A DNA stretch of 64,000 nucleotides from Synergistaceae bacterium. GTDB lineage: Bacteria; Synergistota; Synergistia; Synergistales; Aminobacteriaceae. Where the stretch lies: positions 124,001-188,000 of the forward strand of contig JAHDKT010000013.1 in assembly GCA_018436725.1 (NCBI GenBank), given 5' to 3'. The notes beneath the pieces were generated by a model that searched no databases, was not told where the DNA came from, and saw only the letters and a list, made by a program, of their open reading frames with translations. The translations under genes were made by a program, and so were the position numbers. Of the stretch, positions 7,591 to 15,761 are shown piece after piece (positions within the stretch are counted from its first letter, which is position 1; every line of letters begins with the position of its first letter).

Positions 7591-9352
7591 GGAGTGCACC
7601 TTCCCTCGAAATGGCCTGTTTCGGGCAAACCTGCACGCACAAGGTACAGCCGTTGCAGGCAACGGAATCAATGAGAATCCGGCCTTCTTGTTTCGTAATC
7701 GCCGGACAGCCGAGCTTGAGGCACGAAGAGCAGAGAACGCATTTCTCCGCGTCGACGACGCAGTGGAGAGAGTCCCTCGCTTTTTGAATCTCTTTGATCA
7801 ATGCGCAGGGACGTGTCGTCACGATCACCGAGGTCTCCTCCGCGGCATACGCGGCGTCCACAGCCTCGCGGCTCGCCTTAAGGTCGTACGGATCGACGAC
7901 GTGAATGTGATTCTCCTTCACTCCGCAAGCGGCGCAGAGACGAGGAATGTCGAGGGCTGCCGTCTCCTCCCCCATGAGAGTTCTTCCCGTGCCGGGATTC
8001 TCTTGCTGTCCCGTCATCGCGGTAATCCGGTTATCAAGGATGACGAACACGCCTCTCGACTTGTTCACCACGGCGTCGACAAGGCCCGTAATCCCGGAAT
8101 GGAAAAAAGTGGAGTCGCCGAGGATGCCGAAGACCTTCTGCGAACGGCCGGCCTTTTCCTGCGCTTTCTGGAAGCCGATGACCGCTGAAAAACCCGCCCC
8201 CATGCAGACGGTGCTCTCGCCGACATTGAGCGGGGGCATCGACCCGAGTCCATAGCAGCCAATATCCCCCATCACAACCAGCTCTTTCTTCTTGCTCATC
8301 GCAAAAAGCAGGCCTCGGTGCGGACATCCTGCGCAGAGGAGCGGCGGGCGGTTCGGCGGTGTGATTCCGGTATCGGGTCCGGAGGCGGGCTTTGTTCCGA
8401 GAATCGCTTTCGCTATGAGAGCGGGAGAGAGTTCATCGACCAGAGGGAGCGCGTCCTTCCCGGAACAGGCGATGCCCATTCCCCGTACCGCGCCCTCGAT
8501 AAACGTGTCGTTTTCCTCCACTATCCAGAGATTTTCAACCTTCGAGGCAAAGTCCCGAATGGCTTTCTCCGGCAGAGGCCAGGTCATTCCCAGTTTCAGA
8601 AAGCTCGCCCTGTCCCCAAGGGCTTCTCTGGCATGCTGCCAGCCTATGCCGCTCGCGATAACGCCGATTTCTCCGCTTCCCTCCTCGGTCGAGATAAACG
8701 GCGACGTCTCGTTGAACTCCCGCAGCTCCAAAAGGCGCTTCTCCACAATATAGTGCTTCGCCTTGGCGAAGACGGGAAGCATCGCATTCTTCGCCGGATT
8801 GCGGGTATACTCCCGGACGGGACGCTCCACTCGCTCCCCCGTCTCGACGACGCTCTTGCTGTGACAGATACGCGTCGTCACGCGAAGAAGAACGGGTGTG
8901 TCGAATCGTTCGGAAATATCGAAGGCGGCTTTCATGAAATCAAGACACTCCTGGCTGTCGGAAGGCTCGAGCATGGGCAGTTTCGCATGGAGCGCGTACC
9001 ACCGGTTGTCCTGCTCGTTCTGCGAGCTGAAGAGTCCGGGATCGTCGGCATCGACGATGACAAGACCTCCGTTGACACCTATATACGACATCGTAAAAAA
9101 TGGATCCGCAGCAACATTCAAACCTACGTGCTTCATAGCGCACATCGCCCTGGCCCCCGCCATGGAAGCTCCGGAAACAACCTCAAGGGATACTTTTTCG
9201 TTCGTGGACCACTCGGAATAGATCTCCTTATACCTGGAGACATTTTCAAGAATTTCCGTGCTCGGCGTTCCAGGATAAGCGGCCGCCACGTGACAGCCCG
9301 CTTCCCAGGCGCCTCGGGCAATAGCCTCATTGCCGGTCAGCAGTTCCCTCAT
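7583..9352 (-). CDS. iorA: Indolepyruvate:ferredoxin oxidoreductase, alpha subunit
   Basis: 589-residue catalytic subunit. The N-terminal pyrimidine-binding domain starts LLTGNEAIARGAWEAG and carries AYPGTPSTEI; the thiamine-diphosphate domain has GDIGCYGLGS near residue 360 with downstream GDSTFFHSG. The C-terminus contains ferredoxin-like cysteines in CVLCSSCLKLGC near 540 and CNGCTLCVQVCP near 570, typical of IorA. Start ATG 9352 is preceded by GGAAGGAG at 10 nt. The enzyme feeds electrons from aromatic amino acid breakdown into ferredoxin. The regulator gene 187 nt upstream on the same strand may control it; that is inference from position. Confidence 0.96.
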   Translation of the reverse strand: MRELLTGNEAIARGAWEAGCHVAAAYPGTPSTEILENVSRYKEIYSEWSTNEKVSLEVVSGASMAGARAMCAMKHVGLNVAADPFFTMSYIGVNGGLVIVDADDPGLFSSQNEQDNRWYALHAKLPMLEPSDSQECLDFMKAAFDISERFDTPVLLRVTTRICHSKSVVETGERVERPVREYTRNPAKNAMLPVFAKAKHYIVEKRLLELREFNETSPFISTEEGSGEIGVIASGIGWQHAREALGDRASFLKLGMTWPLPEKAIRDFASKVENLWIVEENDTFIEGAVRGMGIACSGKDALPLVDELSPALIAKAILGTKPASGPDTGITPPNRPPLLCAGCPHRGLLFAMSKKKELVVMGDIGCYGLGSMPPLNVGESTVCMGAGFSAVIGFQKAQEKAGRSQKVFGILGDSTFFHSGITGLVDAVVNKSRGVFVILDNRITAMTGQQENPGTGRTLMGEETAALDIPRLCAACGVKENHIHVVDPYDLKASREAVDAAYAAEETSVIVTTRPCALIKEIQKARDSLHCVVDAEKCVLCSSCLKLGCPAITKQEGRILIDSVACNGCTLCVQVCPKQAISREGALHE

Positions 9353-9539
9353 CTTCGCTCCACTCCTTCCGAAAAACCGCCGTCTTCTCAAGAAAATGGG
9401 CGACGGCTATATGATAATAATTTTTTATCACATCTTCGCGTCTTTCGCAACGGGTCCGGATTCCGAGTATTCATCTTCCGAGGGGAAACCACGTTTGGGG
9501 AGCGTTCCTTTCTGTTTCGCGCGCAAAAGCAGAGCATGC

Positions 9540-10244
9540 TCACGCCTTCTTCAGGTATCGATAGACCGTTGCTTCAGATACGCGCAGACGTTCCGCCACC
9601 TTTGCGACAGCACCCTTCATAGAAAAAAGATGGCGCGTTTTGAGCATGCTCACAAATCGAATTCGCTCTTCCGGAGACATTTCGGCTGGATCCGCCGAAA
9701 ATTCGGAGGAGGCCTGTTCGATGAGCACATCCATCAGGCCGTCGAGATTGGAATGCGATTCTCTCTCCAAGACGGCTTCAAAGGGCGGGTCCTCGTTCGT
9801 CCGTTCCGCAAGATCCCGCGAGAGCCCGTTCAGCATCCGAATTTTCTCATGGAGCGTGTCGTGAAGCTTGATTAAGTTGGTCACATCGTGATTGGCGCAA
9901 ATCATCCCTCGCAGCTCCCCCTTTTCGTCCTTGATGAAGAAGGTGTGCGACTCGAGAATGCGATTATCCTTCGTCCTGTCGACATGCGCCACCATATCTT
10001 CGACGTATCCGCCGCTCTGTATCAGTTTGATGAAGGTGGGGGCATACTCGGACATCGTGCTTCCCACGGTTCGGCCGCTGATATGCCCGTTCCGTATCGC
10101 CACGATGGACGACTCGGGACGCGAGACGTCGTGGAGTACAAGCTCGTACTCCGGCCCGCAGACTTCGGCGAAAAAATCAAGAATAGGTATGTATTTTTCC
10201 AGAAAATCTCGGTTTCCGGAAGAGCTTGGCGTATCGATTTTCAT
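9540..10244 (-). CDS. YheO/DauR-type PAS-HTH transcriptional regulator
   Basis: 234-residue regulator. Residues about 12-125 match the YheO-like PAS domain (VLHDVSRPESSIVAIRNGHI, then THTFFIKDEKGELRG-like segment near 105), and the last 60 residues form a helix-turn-helix of the HTH_22 type ending AERLRVSEATVYRYLKKA. Family members sense small ligands and control amino acid catabolism or transport. ATG 10244 is chosen over an upstream ATG because AAGGA lies 7 nt ahead of it. It precedes iorA on the same strand, so a link to aromatic amino acid oxidation is plausible but not shown. Confidence 0.85.
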   Translation of the reverse strand: MKIDTPSSSGNRDFLEKYIPILDFFAEVCGPEYELVLHDVSRPESSIVAIRNGHISGRTVGSTMSEYAPTFIKLIQSGGYVEDMVAHVDRTKDNRILESHTFFIKDEKGELRGMICANHDVTNLIKLHDTLHEKIRMLNGLSRDLAERTNEDPPFEAVLERESHSNLDGLMDVLIEQASSEFSADPAEMSPEERIRFVSMLKTRHLFSMKGAVAKVAERLRVSEATVYRYLKKA

Positions 10245-10338
10245 CACATGTTCCTTCCCTTCGAAGAATGAAGCCTCTCTTGATAAAAAATTCATATCAC
10301 GTCCGGGGGAATCTGTAAAGAAGTCCGCCGGGTACGTA

Positions 10339-10367
10339 TTGACACCCTCCGGAAAGGGGCGTATCAT
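10339..10367 (+). promoter_or_regulatory. Strong sigma-70-type promoter for the aroE leader
   Basis: TTGACA at 10339-10344, a 17-nt spacer, and TATCAT at 10362-10367 on the plus strand. Transcription would begin near 10374, giving a leader of about 285 nt before aroE. It overlaps the 5' side of the divergent PAS-HTH regulator gene. Confidence 0.7.
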
Positions 10368-10413
10368 TACCCGAAACTTTCAGACGCCCCTTTCGGGGAG
10401 AAGGCTGGTTTGC

Positions 10414-10551
10414 ATGTTCTCAAGACGTGGTGCGATTTGCGGGTTTTCCGGATTCTCCTTTAGCTACGGCCGTTGGTATTATTCCGCCGACGGTCGCTGT
10501 TCGTATCGGAACCGGTGCACCCGCAGCCAGTACGTCTTCGGAGCAGTGTAG
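10414..10551 (+). CDS. Candidate aromatic leader peptide of an aroE attenuator
   Basis: 45-codon open frame 40 nt after the predicted transcription start, with AGAAGG 11 nt before the ATG. Eleven of 45 residues are aromatic; residues 11-23 read F-S-G-F-S-F-S-Y-G-R-W-Y-Y, seven aromatics in thirteen, covering Phe, Tyr and Trp. The TAG stop lies 29 nt before a rho-independent hairpin, and aroE starts 107 nt after the stop. This is the geometry of a translation-coupled attenuator controlling an aromatic pathway gene. The segment CGACGGT at 10488-10494 can pair with ACCGTCG at 10558-10564, but I could not derive a full antiterminator. The alternative is a chance frame in a GC-rich leader. Confidence 0.5.
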   Translation: MFSRRGAICGFSGFSFSYGRWYYSADGRCSYRNRCTRSQYVFGAV

Positions 10552-10576
10552 CGCAATACCGTCGACGGAGAATCGC

Positions 10577-10613
10577 AAAAGGCCGGGCCCGGTTTCGGGG
10601 ACCCGGCCTTTTT
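10577..10613 (+). terminator. Rho-independent terminator in the aroE leader (candidate attenuator)
   Basis: Stem arms 10581-10590 and 10599-10608 (ten pairs, one mismatch) around an 8-nt loop, flanked by AAAA and a run of five T. It stands between promoter 10339-10367 and aroE, so transcripts reading into aroE must pass it. The flanking A-run would also let it act on the minus strand. Confidence 0.8.
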
Positions 10614-10658
10614 CTGTGCACATACGGCCCGTAGAAAAAAGCCAAAGGAGGTTAAACC

Positions 10659-11561
10659 ATGAAAAAAGCGACCACACGTACACATTCACCCGCGCTGGAG
10701 ACAAAAGAACACGGAAGAGGCGTTGAGCGTCTTGTCGGTTTGCTCGGAGACCCTGTCGCCCATACCCTTTCCCCCGCCATGCAGAATGCGGCATTTCAGG
10801 CTCTCGACGCACACTGCCGTTATCTCGCATTCCGGGTTTGCGCGGAGAACTTCGAAAGCGCGATACAGGGACTGTCCGCTCTTGGCGCGGTGGGGACGAA
10901 TATTACAGTCCCTCACAAGGAACGAGCATTTCGATGGGTGCGCCGTCTGGACCCCTCCGCAGCCGGGACGGGAGCCGTAAATACGGTTCTTTTCAGCGAA
11001 GAGGGGGCAGTCGGTTACAACACCGACGTCGCCGGCATCAGGACGGCGCTTGCGGCGCTCTCTCCCCGAAAAGACAGCGCGCTCATCCTCGGCTCGGGCG
11101 GCGCGGCTCGTGCCGCCGTCTGCGCACTGCGGGACGAGGGATTCGCGCACATAGGAATAATGAACCGTACCCGCGAACGAGCCGAAACGCTTCGCACACA
11201 GTTCTTTCCAACATCCCCGCGGAAACCGCCGACATGCGAAGTGCTCTCGTTCGGCGAGGCCCCTTCCTTCACCCCCGATCTCCTTGTGAACACGACCTCG
11301 CTAGGCATGCACGGAGCACCCTGGCCTGAGGAGCTGCTCGATACCGTAGTGTCGGCGGCGAAAGGAGGGGCCGTCCTCGACCTCGTCTATGCTCGGGGCG
11401 GTGAAACACCTCTCTGCGAACGCGCTCGCATCTCGGGCATACGGGCTCTCTCCGGACAGGAAGTGCTGCTGCATCAGGGTACGGCGGCCTTCAAGCTCTT
11501 CACCGGAATGGCCGCTCCTGTGGAGGTTATGAGGGAGGCTTTGCGTAAAGCGACATCATGA
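10659..11561 (+). CDS. aroE: Shikimate dehydrogenase (NADP+)
   Basis: 300-residue AroE, which reduces 3-dehydroshikimate to shikimate with NADPH on the way to chorismate and the aromatic amino acids. The substrate-binding domain has GLLGDPVAHTLSPAMQNAAF at residues 30-49 and the catalytic NITVPHKE near 90; the NADP domain has LILGSGGAARA near 140 and the NRTRERAE phosphate-binding loop. The C-terminal GQEVLLHQGTAAFKLFTG is typical. AAGGAGG stands 8 nt before ATG 10659. The N-terminus is about 25 residues longer than usual. It appears monocistronic, behind the candidate attenuator. Confidence 0.96.
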   Translation: MKKATTRTHSPALETKEHGRGVERLVGLLGDPVAHTLSPAMQNAAFQALDAHCRYLAFRVCAENFESAIQGLSALGAVGTNITVPHKERAFRWVRRLDPSAAGTGAVNTVLFSEEGAVGYNTDVAGIRTALAALSPRKDSALILGSGGAARAAVCALRDEGFAHIGIMNRTRERAETLRTQFFPTSPRKPPTCEVLSFGEAPSFTPDLLVNTTSLGMHGAPWPEELLDTVVSAAKGGAVLDLVYARGGETPLCERARISGIRALSGQEVLLHQGTAAFKLFTGMAAPVEVMREALRKATS

Positions 11562-11678
11562 AGTCAGAAAAAAGCCGCAAAGCCTCGCACATCCGAGGAG
11601 GCGCCTCCGAAGCGGCATTCGACTACCAACGTCCAACATTGCCTTCACAAGGCGGGAGAGGAGCGCGCGTTGCGTCAT

Positions 11679-12890
11679 TTACTCGGCGAGCACACTTTCG
11701 AAGGCCTTTAAAAAGTCCCCGATCTCATCCCCTGTTATTACAAATGGAGGATAGAGCCGGAACGTCGACGTCAACTGGTGGAAGTCCTGGAGGAACCCTT
11801 TTTCCACAAGTCGTTTCGACATTCCGGCGCCCCTCGGGGCTGCCTCCGGAGTCAGCTCCGCGCCAACCATGAGCCCTCTGCCCCGCACCTCCCGAATACA
11901 GGGGAATCGTTCCTGTACCCTGCGGAGCCCTGAAAGCAGGAGTTCCCCCATTTCCGCGGACCGTTCGACCAATCCTTCATCTCGAATCGCGCCGATCACT
12001 TCCGCTGCGATTCTCCCGGAGAACGGCGTGTTCTGGTGCGACTGGACGTGCCTTCCCATAACGGAAAGCGCTCGTTCCTCAACCTCTTTCTTCGTAACCA
12101 CCGCCGAGACGGGCAGGCCGCCTCCTATGGCCTTGCCGACGACCAGAATATCCGGAACGATATTCTCGTGTTGGAAGCCGAACCATTTGCCTGTCCGGCC
12201 CATTCCCGTGGTCACTTCCTCGGAGATGAAAAGCGCCCCGAGGGAACGGGCATACTCCTTGAGCCGCGCGCCGTAGCCAAGGGGCGGCACGAGGATGCCG
12301 CCTCCGAGAAGCGGCTCGTAGAGAATCGCCGCAGGCCATTTTTCGGGCGGCAGCTCTTCAAGAACGTTCAGACAGGGGAACTCCCCGTCGCCGCACTCCG
12401 CAAAGAGAGCACAACGGGCGCAGTGCGGCGCCGCAACACGCAGGGCATTGCCCGGTTTCGGCAGGTACGAAGCGTTGCGCCCGGCTTCGGATAGCGAGAG
12501 CGCGTAGACGGTTCCACCGTAGTACCCCTTTTCCGCGACGACGACTCCCGTCCTTCCTGTCGCGGCATGCGCCATTTTGAGCGCAAGTTCGACGGCTTCG
12601 CTCCCCGAACTCAGGAAGACCGCCAAGTCGAGTTCCGGCGGCAGAATCGAATCAAGCTCCCCGAGACAGTTCTCTATCTGCTGCGTATCGAACGCGGCCC
12701 CCGTCTGGAAAAGTCCATGCGCCTGCTCCTCGACGGCTCGCCTCAGGCGTGGGTGTCCGTACCCGAGCACGTTGCACCACGTTCCCGAGAACATATCGGT
12801 GTAGCTTCGCCCCTGATCATCGTACAGCGTACTCCCGTTTCCCCCGGCAAGACGGATGCCGTGCACGGGGTTCGTATTCCAAAGCTTCAC
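11679..12890 (-). CDS. Class III PLP-dependent aminotransferase (aspartate aminotransferase family)
   Basis: 403-residue fold-type I, class III aminotransferase, the group holding acetylornithine, ornithine and 4-aminobutyrate transaminases. Features are SSGSEAVELALKMA near residue 95, the cofactor Asp region LGALFISEEVTTGMGRTGKW and the PLP Lys in VVGKAIGGGLP near 252. A C-x2-C-x5-C-x6-C segment near residues 158-174 recalls the cysteine insert of GABA-type relatives. The start is GTG 12890, overlapping the stop of the MocR-type regulator (GTGA), so the regulator and enzyme are translationally coupled. The amino donor is not determined. Confidence 0.88.
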   Translation of the reverse strand: MKLWNTNPVHGIRLAGGNGSTLYDDQGRSYTDMFSGTWCNVLGYGHPRLRRAVEEQAHGLFQTGAAFDTQQIENCLGELDSILPPELDLAVFLSSGSEAVELALKMAHAATGRTGVVVAEKGYYGGTVYALSLSEAGRNASYLPKPGNALRVAAPHCARCALFAECGDGEFPCLNVLEELPPEKWPAAILYEPLLGGGILVPPLGYGARLKEYARSLGALFISEEVTTGMGRTGKWFGFQHENIVPDILVVGKAIGGGLPVSAVVTKKEVEERALSVMGRHVQSHQNTPFSGRIAAEVIGAIRDEGLVERSAEMGELLLSGLRRVQERFPCIREVRGRGLMVGAELTPEAAPRGAGMSKRLVEKGFLQDFHQLTSTFRLYPPFVITGDEIGDFLKAFESVLAE

Positions 12891-14380
12891 TTCGCTATCC
12901 CCTTTCTCTCGTAGACCTTATGAAAAGCTCGAGCCAGCCTGCGTATCCCCTCTTCAATCTCCGCCTCGTTCAGCGAAGAAATGGAGAGACGGAAGAACGT
13001 ACCGGTCGGATCCGAGGAAAAGAACGATCTTCCAGAAGCGACGGCGATTCCCTCGGACACAAGGATATTCTCCCAATCGACCGGAGGATGGGAGGCCATG
13101 GAGAGCCAGATGAGGTACCCTCCTCCGGGTTTCGTCCAGCGCGCCCACTCGGTAGAGATGAAGCGTTCAAGGGCGGCCAGCGCAGTCAGCATTCGCTTTC
13201 GGTAGACCCTGTGCATCATCGATACATGCTTCTCATACCATCCGTCGGAGCAGAAAGTGGCCAGCGCGGCCTGCAACAGCCCCGGAGGCGCGAGTTCGCC
13301 GTACCGGCGAATCGCTGTCAAGCGGCGGATACACTCCGGATGCGCCGCCAACCACCCAACGCGTATTCCCGGGAAGAGAACCTTGGAAAACGTACCGCAG
13401 TAGATAACCCGGTGCCCGCTGTCCATTGACTTCACAGGAAGCACCACTCTTCCCGAGTATTTCATCTCTTCCTCGAATGCATCCTCGATGAGCGGCACTT
13501 CGTAGCGAGAACAGATCGAGAGCAAGCGCTCCCTGTGGGCCTGGTCCGTGGTGATCCCTGTGGGGTTTTGAAAGTTAGGCATTGTGTAGATCAGATGAAG
13601 GGGGGATGTACGGCAACGGTCCTCAAGAACGTCAAGATTCATCCCATCGTCCGCCATCGGGATTTCCGCTATGTCAAGTTCATACTGCCTGAGGAGCGGC
13701 AGAATATCTCCGTAGCAGGGCGACTCCACCGCGACTGTTTTTCCTGGCCGTGCGGCCATTCGGAGCATGAGATCAAGGGCATGCTGCGCCCCGTTCGTTA
13801 TCAGGATCTCCTCTCGTGTCACGGAAATACCGTGCGTCCTCATTCGAACGGCAATCGCTTCACGAAGCGGTTCGTACCCCTGCGCATCCCCGTAGCCGAG
13901 AAGAGAAAGGCCGTCATCTCGGAAGACTCTTGAAAGAGAAGCCCGGAACTGGTCGGCGGGAAAGAGGCGCGGGTCCATCTTGATGAACTCGAAGGAGATA
14001 CAGCGCGGAGATGGAGTATGCTCACGGCGAGAATGTCGAGTTAGAAAAAGCCGGTACACTTCCTCGGCGGCAGGAGAAGCCACACGCGACCAGTCTATCG
14101 CGCTCAGCGGTTCCTTATCGCCGGTTTCTGCAACCCGGACACGGTTGCGCACTACTGGAGCCGCCCCTCGAAGGAGGTCCACATAGCCGAGCGACCAGAG
14201 CGTCTGGTAGGCCAAAGCGACCGTGGAACGATGCACCCGGAGAAGTTCCGCCAGTTTTCTCGTCGAGGGGAGTCTATCTCCCGGGTTCAACGCACCGTTT
14301 CTCATCATTTCGAGAAGTCGGTCCACGATCTGTCTGCTTTTTGACTGCGGCGCGCGGTCATCCACCTCAAAAAGGAGCAT
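12887..14380 (-). CDS. MocR/PdxR-type GntR-aminotransferase transcriptional regulator
   Basis: 497-residue fusion of an N-terminal GntR winged helix (residues about 10-75, with GDRLPSTRKLAELLRVHRSTV) and a class I aminotransferase-like domain that keeps the PLP lysine in GTFSKVLFPGIRVGWL near residue 320 and the YTMPNFQNPTG block near 260. Such regulators bind PLP or its adducts and often control aminotransferase or vitamin B6 genes. Here the regulator sits first in a two-gene operon with its probable target, unlike the common divergent layout. A short inverted repeat lies 46-71 nt upstream. Confidence 0.92.
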   Translation of the reverse strand: MLLFEVDDRAPQSKSRQIVDRLLEMMRNGALNPGDRLPSTRKLAELLRVHRSTVALAYQTLWSLGYVDLLRGAAPVVRNRVRVAETGDKEPLSAIDWSRVASPAAEEVYRLFLTRHSRREHTPSPRCISFEFIKMDPRLFPADQFRASLSRVFRDDGLSLLGYGDAQGYEPLREAIAVRMRTHGISVTREEILITNGAQHALDLMLRMAARPGKTVAVESPCYGDILPLLRQYELDIAEIPMADDGMNLDVLEDRCRTSPLHLIYTMPNFQNPTGITTDQAHRERLLSICSRYEVPLIEDAFEEEMKYSGRVVLPVKSMDSGHRVIYCGTFSKVLFPGIRVGWLAAHPECIRRLTAIRRYGELAPPGLLQAALATFCSDGWYEKHVSMMHRVYRKRMLTALAALERFISTEWARWTKPGGGYLIWLSMASHPPVDWENILVSEGIAVASGRSFFSSDPTGTFFRLSISSLNEAEIEEGIRRLARAFHKVYERKGIAK

Positions 14381-14413
14381 GCGCTCCCTCCTTTCCGTGA
14401 ATCTACGCGCACT

Positions 14414-14451
14414 ACACTACATCGCAAGTGGCTTCATCACAACTGCCACTT
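14414..14451 (-). promoter_or_regulatory. Candidate promoter and operator of the MocR-aminotransferase operon
   Basis: On the minus strand AAGTGGC (14451-14445) and GCCACTT (14432-14426) form a perfect 7-bp inverted repeat with 12-nt spacing. It brackets a possible -35 TTGTGA at 14442-14437, which is 17 nt from a weak -10 TAGTGT at 14419-14414. The position suits autoregulation by the downstream gene product. Confidence 0.45.
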
Positions 14452-14461
14452 TTTACTTTTT

Positions 14462-15097
14462 TTACCGTACCACATTCGAAAAACAACGATCCCTAACGAA
14501 GGCTTTGTCAAGCCGTTTTTTCGTTGGCATGAGTACCAGAAGCGGCAGCAGTCCGCGCAGGCGAAGATGCTCGATGTACGTCTCCAGTTTTCTCACATGC
14601 TCCCGTACCCTGGGATCGTCGGATAATTGCAGCCCCTCCCTGTACTTGCGAAGCGCATCTTCGAACCACCCTGCTTGCTGAAGCGCCGCAGCTTCTTTCC
14701 AAAGCTCCAAGGCGGCTTCTCTACGCGAGGCGCGTGCCGTCTCGCTTTCTTTGCTTCTTTTCGCCGCAAGGGTTTCCTCAAGTTTCCAGACGTGCTCTCT
14801 TACTTTTGGATCCTCGTGGTATCCGAGCCCCTCCCGATACTTCTTCAGAGCATCTTCGTACAGGCCCTTGATCTGTAAGTCCGCAGCCTGCTTCCAGAGG
14901 TCGATCGCTTTCTGTCGGTAAGCTTCCTGAATTGAAGCTGGAGCCGACACGAAGCTCCGTTCACTTACCGCGAAATCGCAGGCATTCGCAGTTCCGGCAG
15001 ATAGAAAAAGAAGCGCAAGAAAACATATCAGCGCGGAAAGAAGGCTCTCATTCGATCCCTGCACCAAACAGAACGCAGTTCCCCGGCTTTTGTTCAT
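14462..15097 (-). CDS. Secreted protein with two tandem helical repeats, function unknown
   Basis: 211 residues from ATG 15097. A signal peptide (about residues 18-40, ending near TANA) precedes two near-identical units of about 45 residues, each running A-x2-LW-K-x-AA-x-LQ, then a Y/F-EDALxKYREGL block, then DPxVREHVxKLE. The unit resembles a TPR-like helical hairpin. The end is basic and hydrophobic (LRLRGLLPLLVLMP). I do not recognise the family; periplasmic protein-protein contact is a guess. GAGGAG lies 13 nt before the chosen start, and an in-frame ATG seven codons upstream is possible. Confidence 0.65.
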   Translation of the reverse strand: MNKSRGTAFCLVQGSNESLLSALICFLALLFLSAGTANACDFAVSERSFVSAPASIQEAYRQKAIDLWKQAADLQIKGLYEDALKKYREGLGYHEDPKVREHVWKLEETLAAKRSKESETARASRREAALELWKEAAALQQAGWFEDALRKYREGLQLSDDPRVREHVRKLETYIEHLRLRGLLPLLVLMPTKKRLDKAFVRDRCFSNVVR

Positions 15098-15159
15098 TAC
15101 GCATTCACTACTCCTCATCCTTGCATGACGTCAATACTCCCTGCGCATTCACCCTAATA

Positions 15160-15207
15160 AAAAAGAGACGCTCCTCCTCGGGACGTTTCGGAGGGGCGTC
15201 TCTTTTT
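15160..15207 (-). terminator. Rho-independent terminator after the ECF S-component gene
   Basis: AAGAGACGC (15162-15170) pairs with GCGTCTCTT (15196-15204), extended inward by a CCTC/GAGG pairing, and both flanks are A/T runs. It lies directly beyond the stop of the ECF transporter gene on the minus strand and could act in both directions. Confidence 0.85.
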
Positions 15208-15215
15208 TAGAAAAA

Positions 15216-15761
15216 TTAGCCGACGGCGATGAACGAGAGCCTGCGCGCGAGCAGCTTGATGCACATGACGAAGAGCGGAATCTGTATGAGCTGCGTTTGG
15301 AGCCGCACGAGGAGCGTCGCTGTAAACGGAACACCGAAGAGCATATTCAGAAAATACGGGACCATAAGCACGGAGGTGACGAACTGACCCGCCGCTATAG
15401 CGACCAGCAGCTCGATGAACGAATGCTCCGCAACGTGCTCCCGCTGCCGGAAGAGCCTGAGCGCCAGCGGCGGAATCGCCCCCGTAAGCGCCGCCGTCAA
15501 CGTGAAGTGGGGCATGAAAGCGCCCCCCGCAGGGCTCATGATGAACCCGGCAACATCGCCGAGCGCTCCGACGACGGCGCCGGCACGCGGACCGAAGAAG
15601 AGCCCCGCGAAAATCACAGGAACGGCGCCAAAACCGATTCTGAGCGATTCGACACCCCCTATGGGGATGCGAATGCTCGCAATACGAGTCAGCACCACAT
15701 TCAAACCGATCAAAAGGGAAAGGACAACCATATCGCGGAGAGCATACCGAGACTGTTTCAT
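15216..15761 (-). CDS. ECF transporter S-component, folate-type (FolT-like)
   Basis: 181-residue hydrophobic protein with about six membrane helices. The loop after the first helix, RIPIGGVESLRIGFGAVPV, and FGPRAGAVVGALGDVAGF match the folate-family substrate-binding S-component of energy-coupling-factor transporters. The S-component binds the vitamin and works with shared EcfA, EcfA' and EcfT subunits, none of which is in this window. ATG 15761 has a perfect AAGGAGG at 6 nt. A long structured leader upstream may control it. Substrate assignment to folate rests on motif memory, not on a search. Confidence 0.75.
   Translation of the reverse strand: MKQSRYALRDMVVLSLLIGLNVVLTRIASIRIPIGGVESLRIGFGAVPVIFAGLFFGPRAGAVVGALGDVAGFIMSPAGGAFMPHFTLTAALTGAIPPLALRLFRQREHVAEHSFIELLVAIAAGQFVTSVLMVPYFLNMLFGVPFTATLLVRLQTQLIQIPLFVMCIKLLARRLSFIAVG

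Noticed and set aside
9353..9539. Small gene in the gap between iorA and the PAS-HTH regulator.
   Set aside because: No frame with a ribosome site and coding character; the AT-rich stretch near 9411-9430 looks like promoter sequence for iorA.
10505..10525. Possible T-box core (GGTG...ACC) in the aroE leader.
   Set aside because: The 14-nt T-box consensus is not present on either strand; the match is a short self-complementary GGTGCACC.
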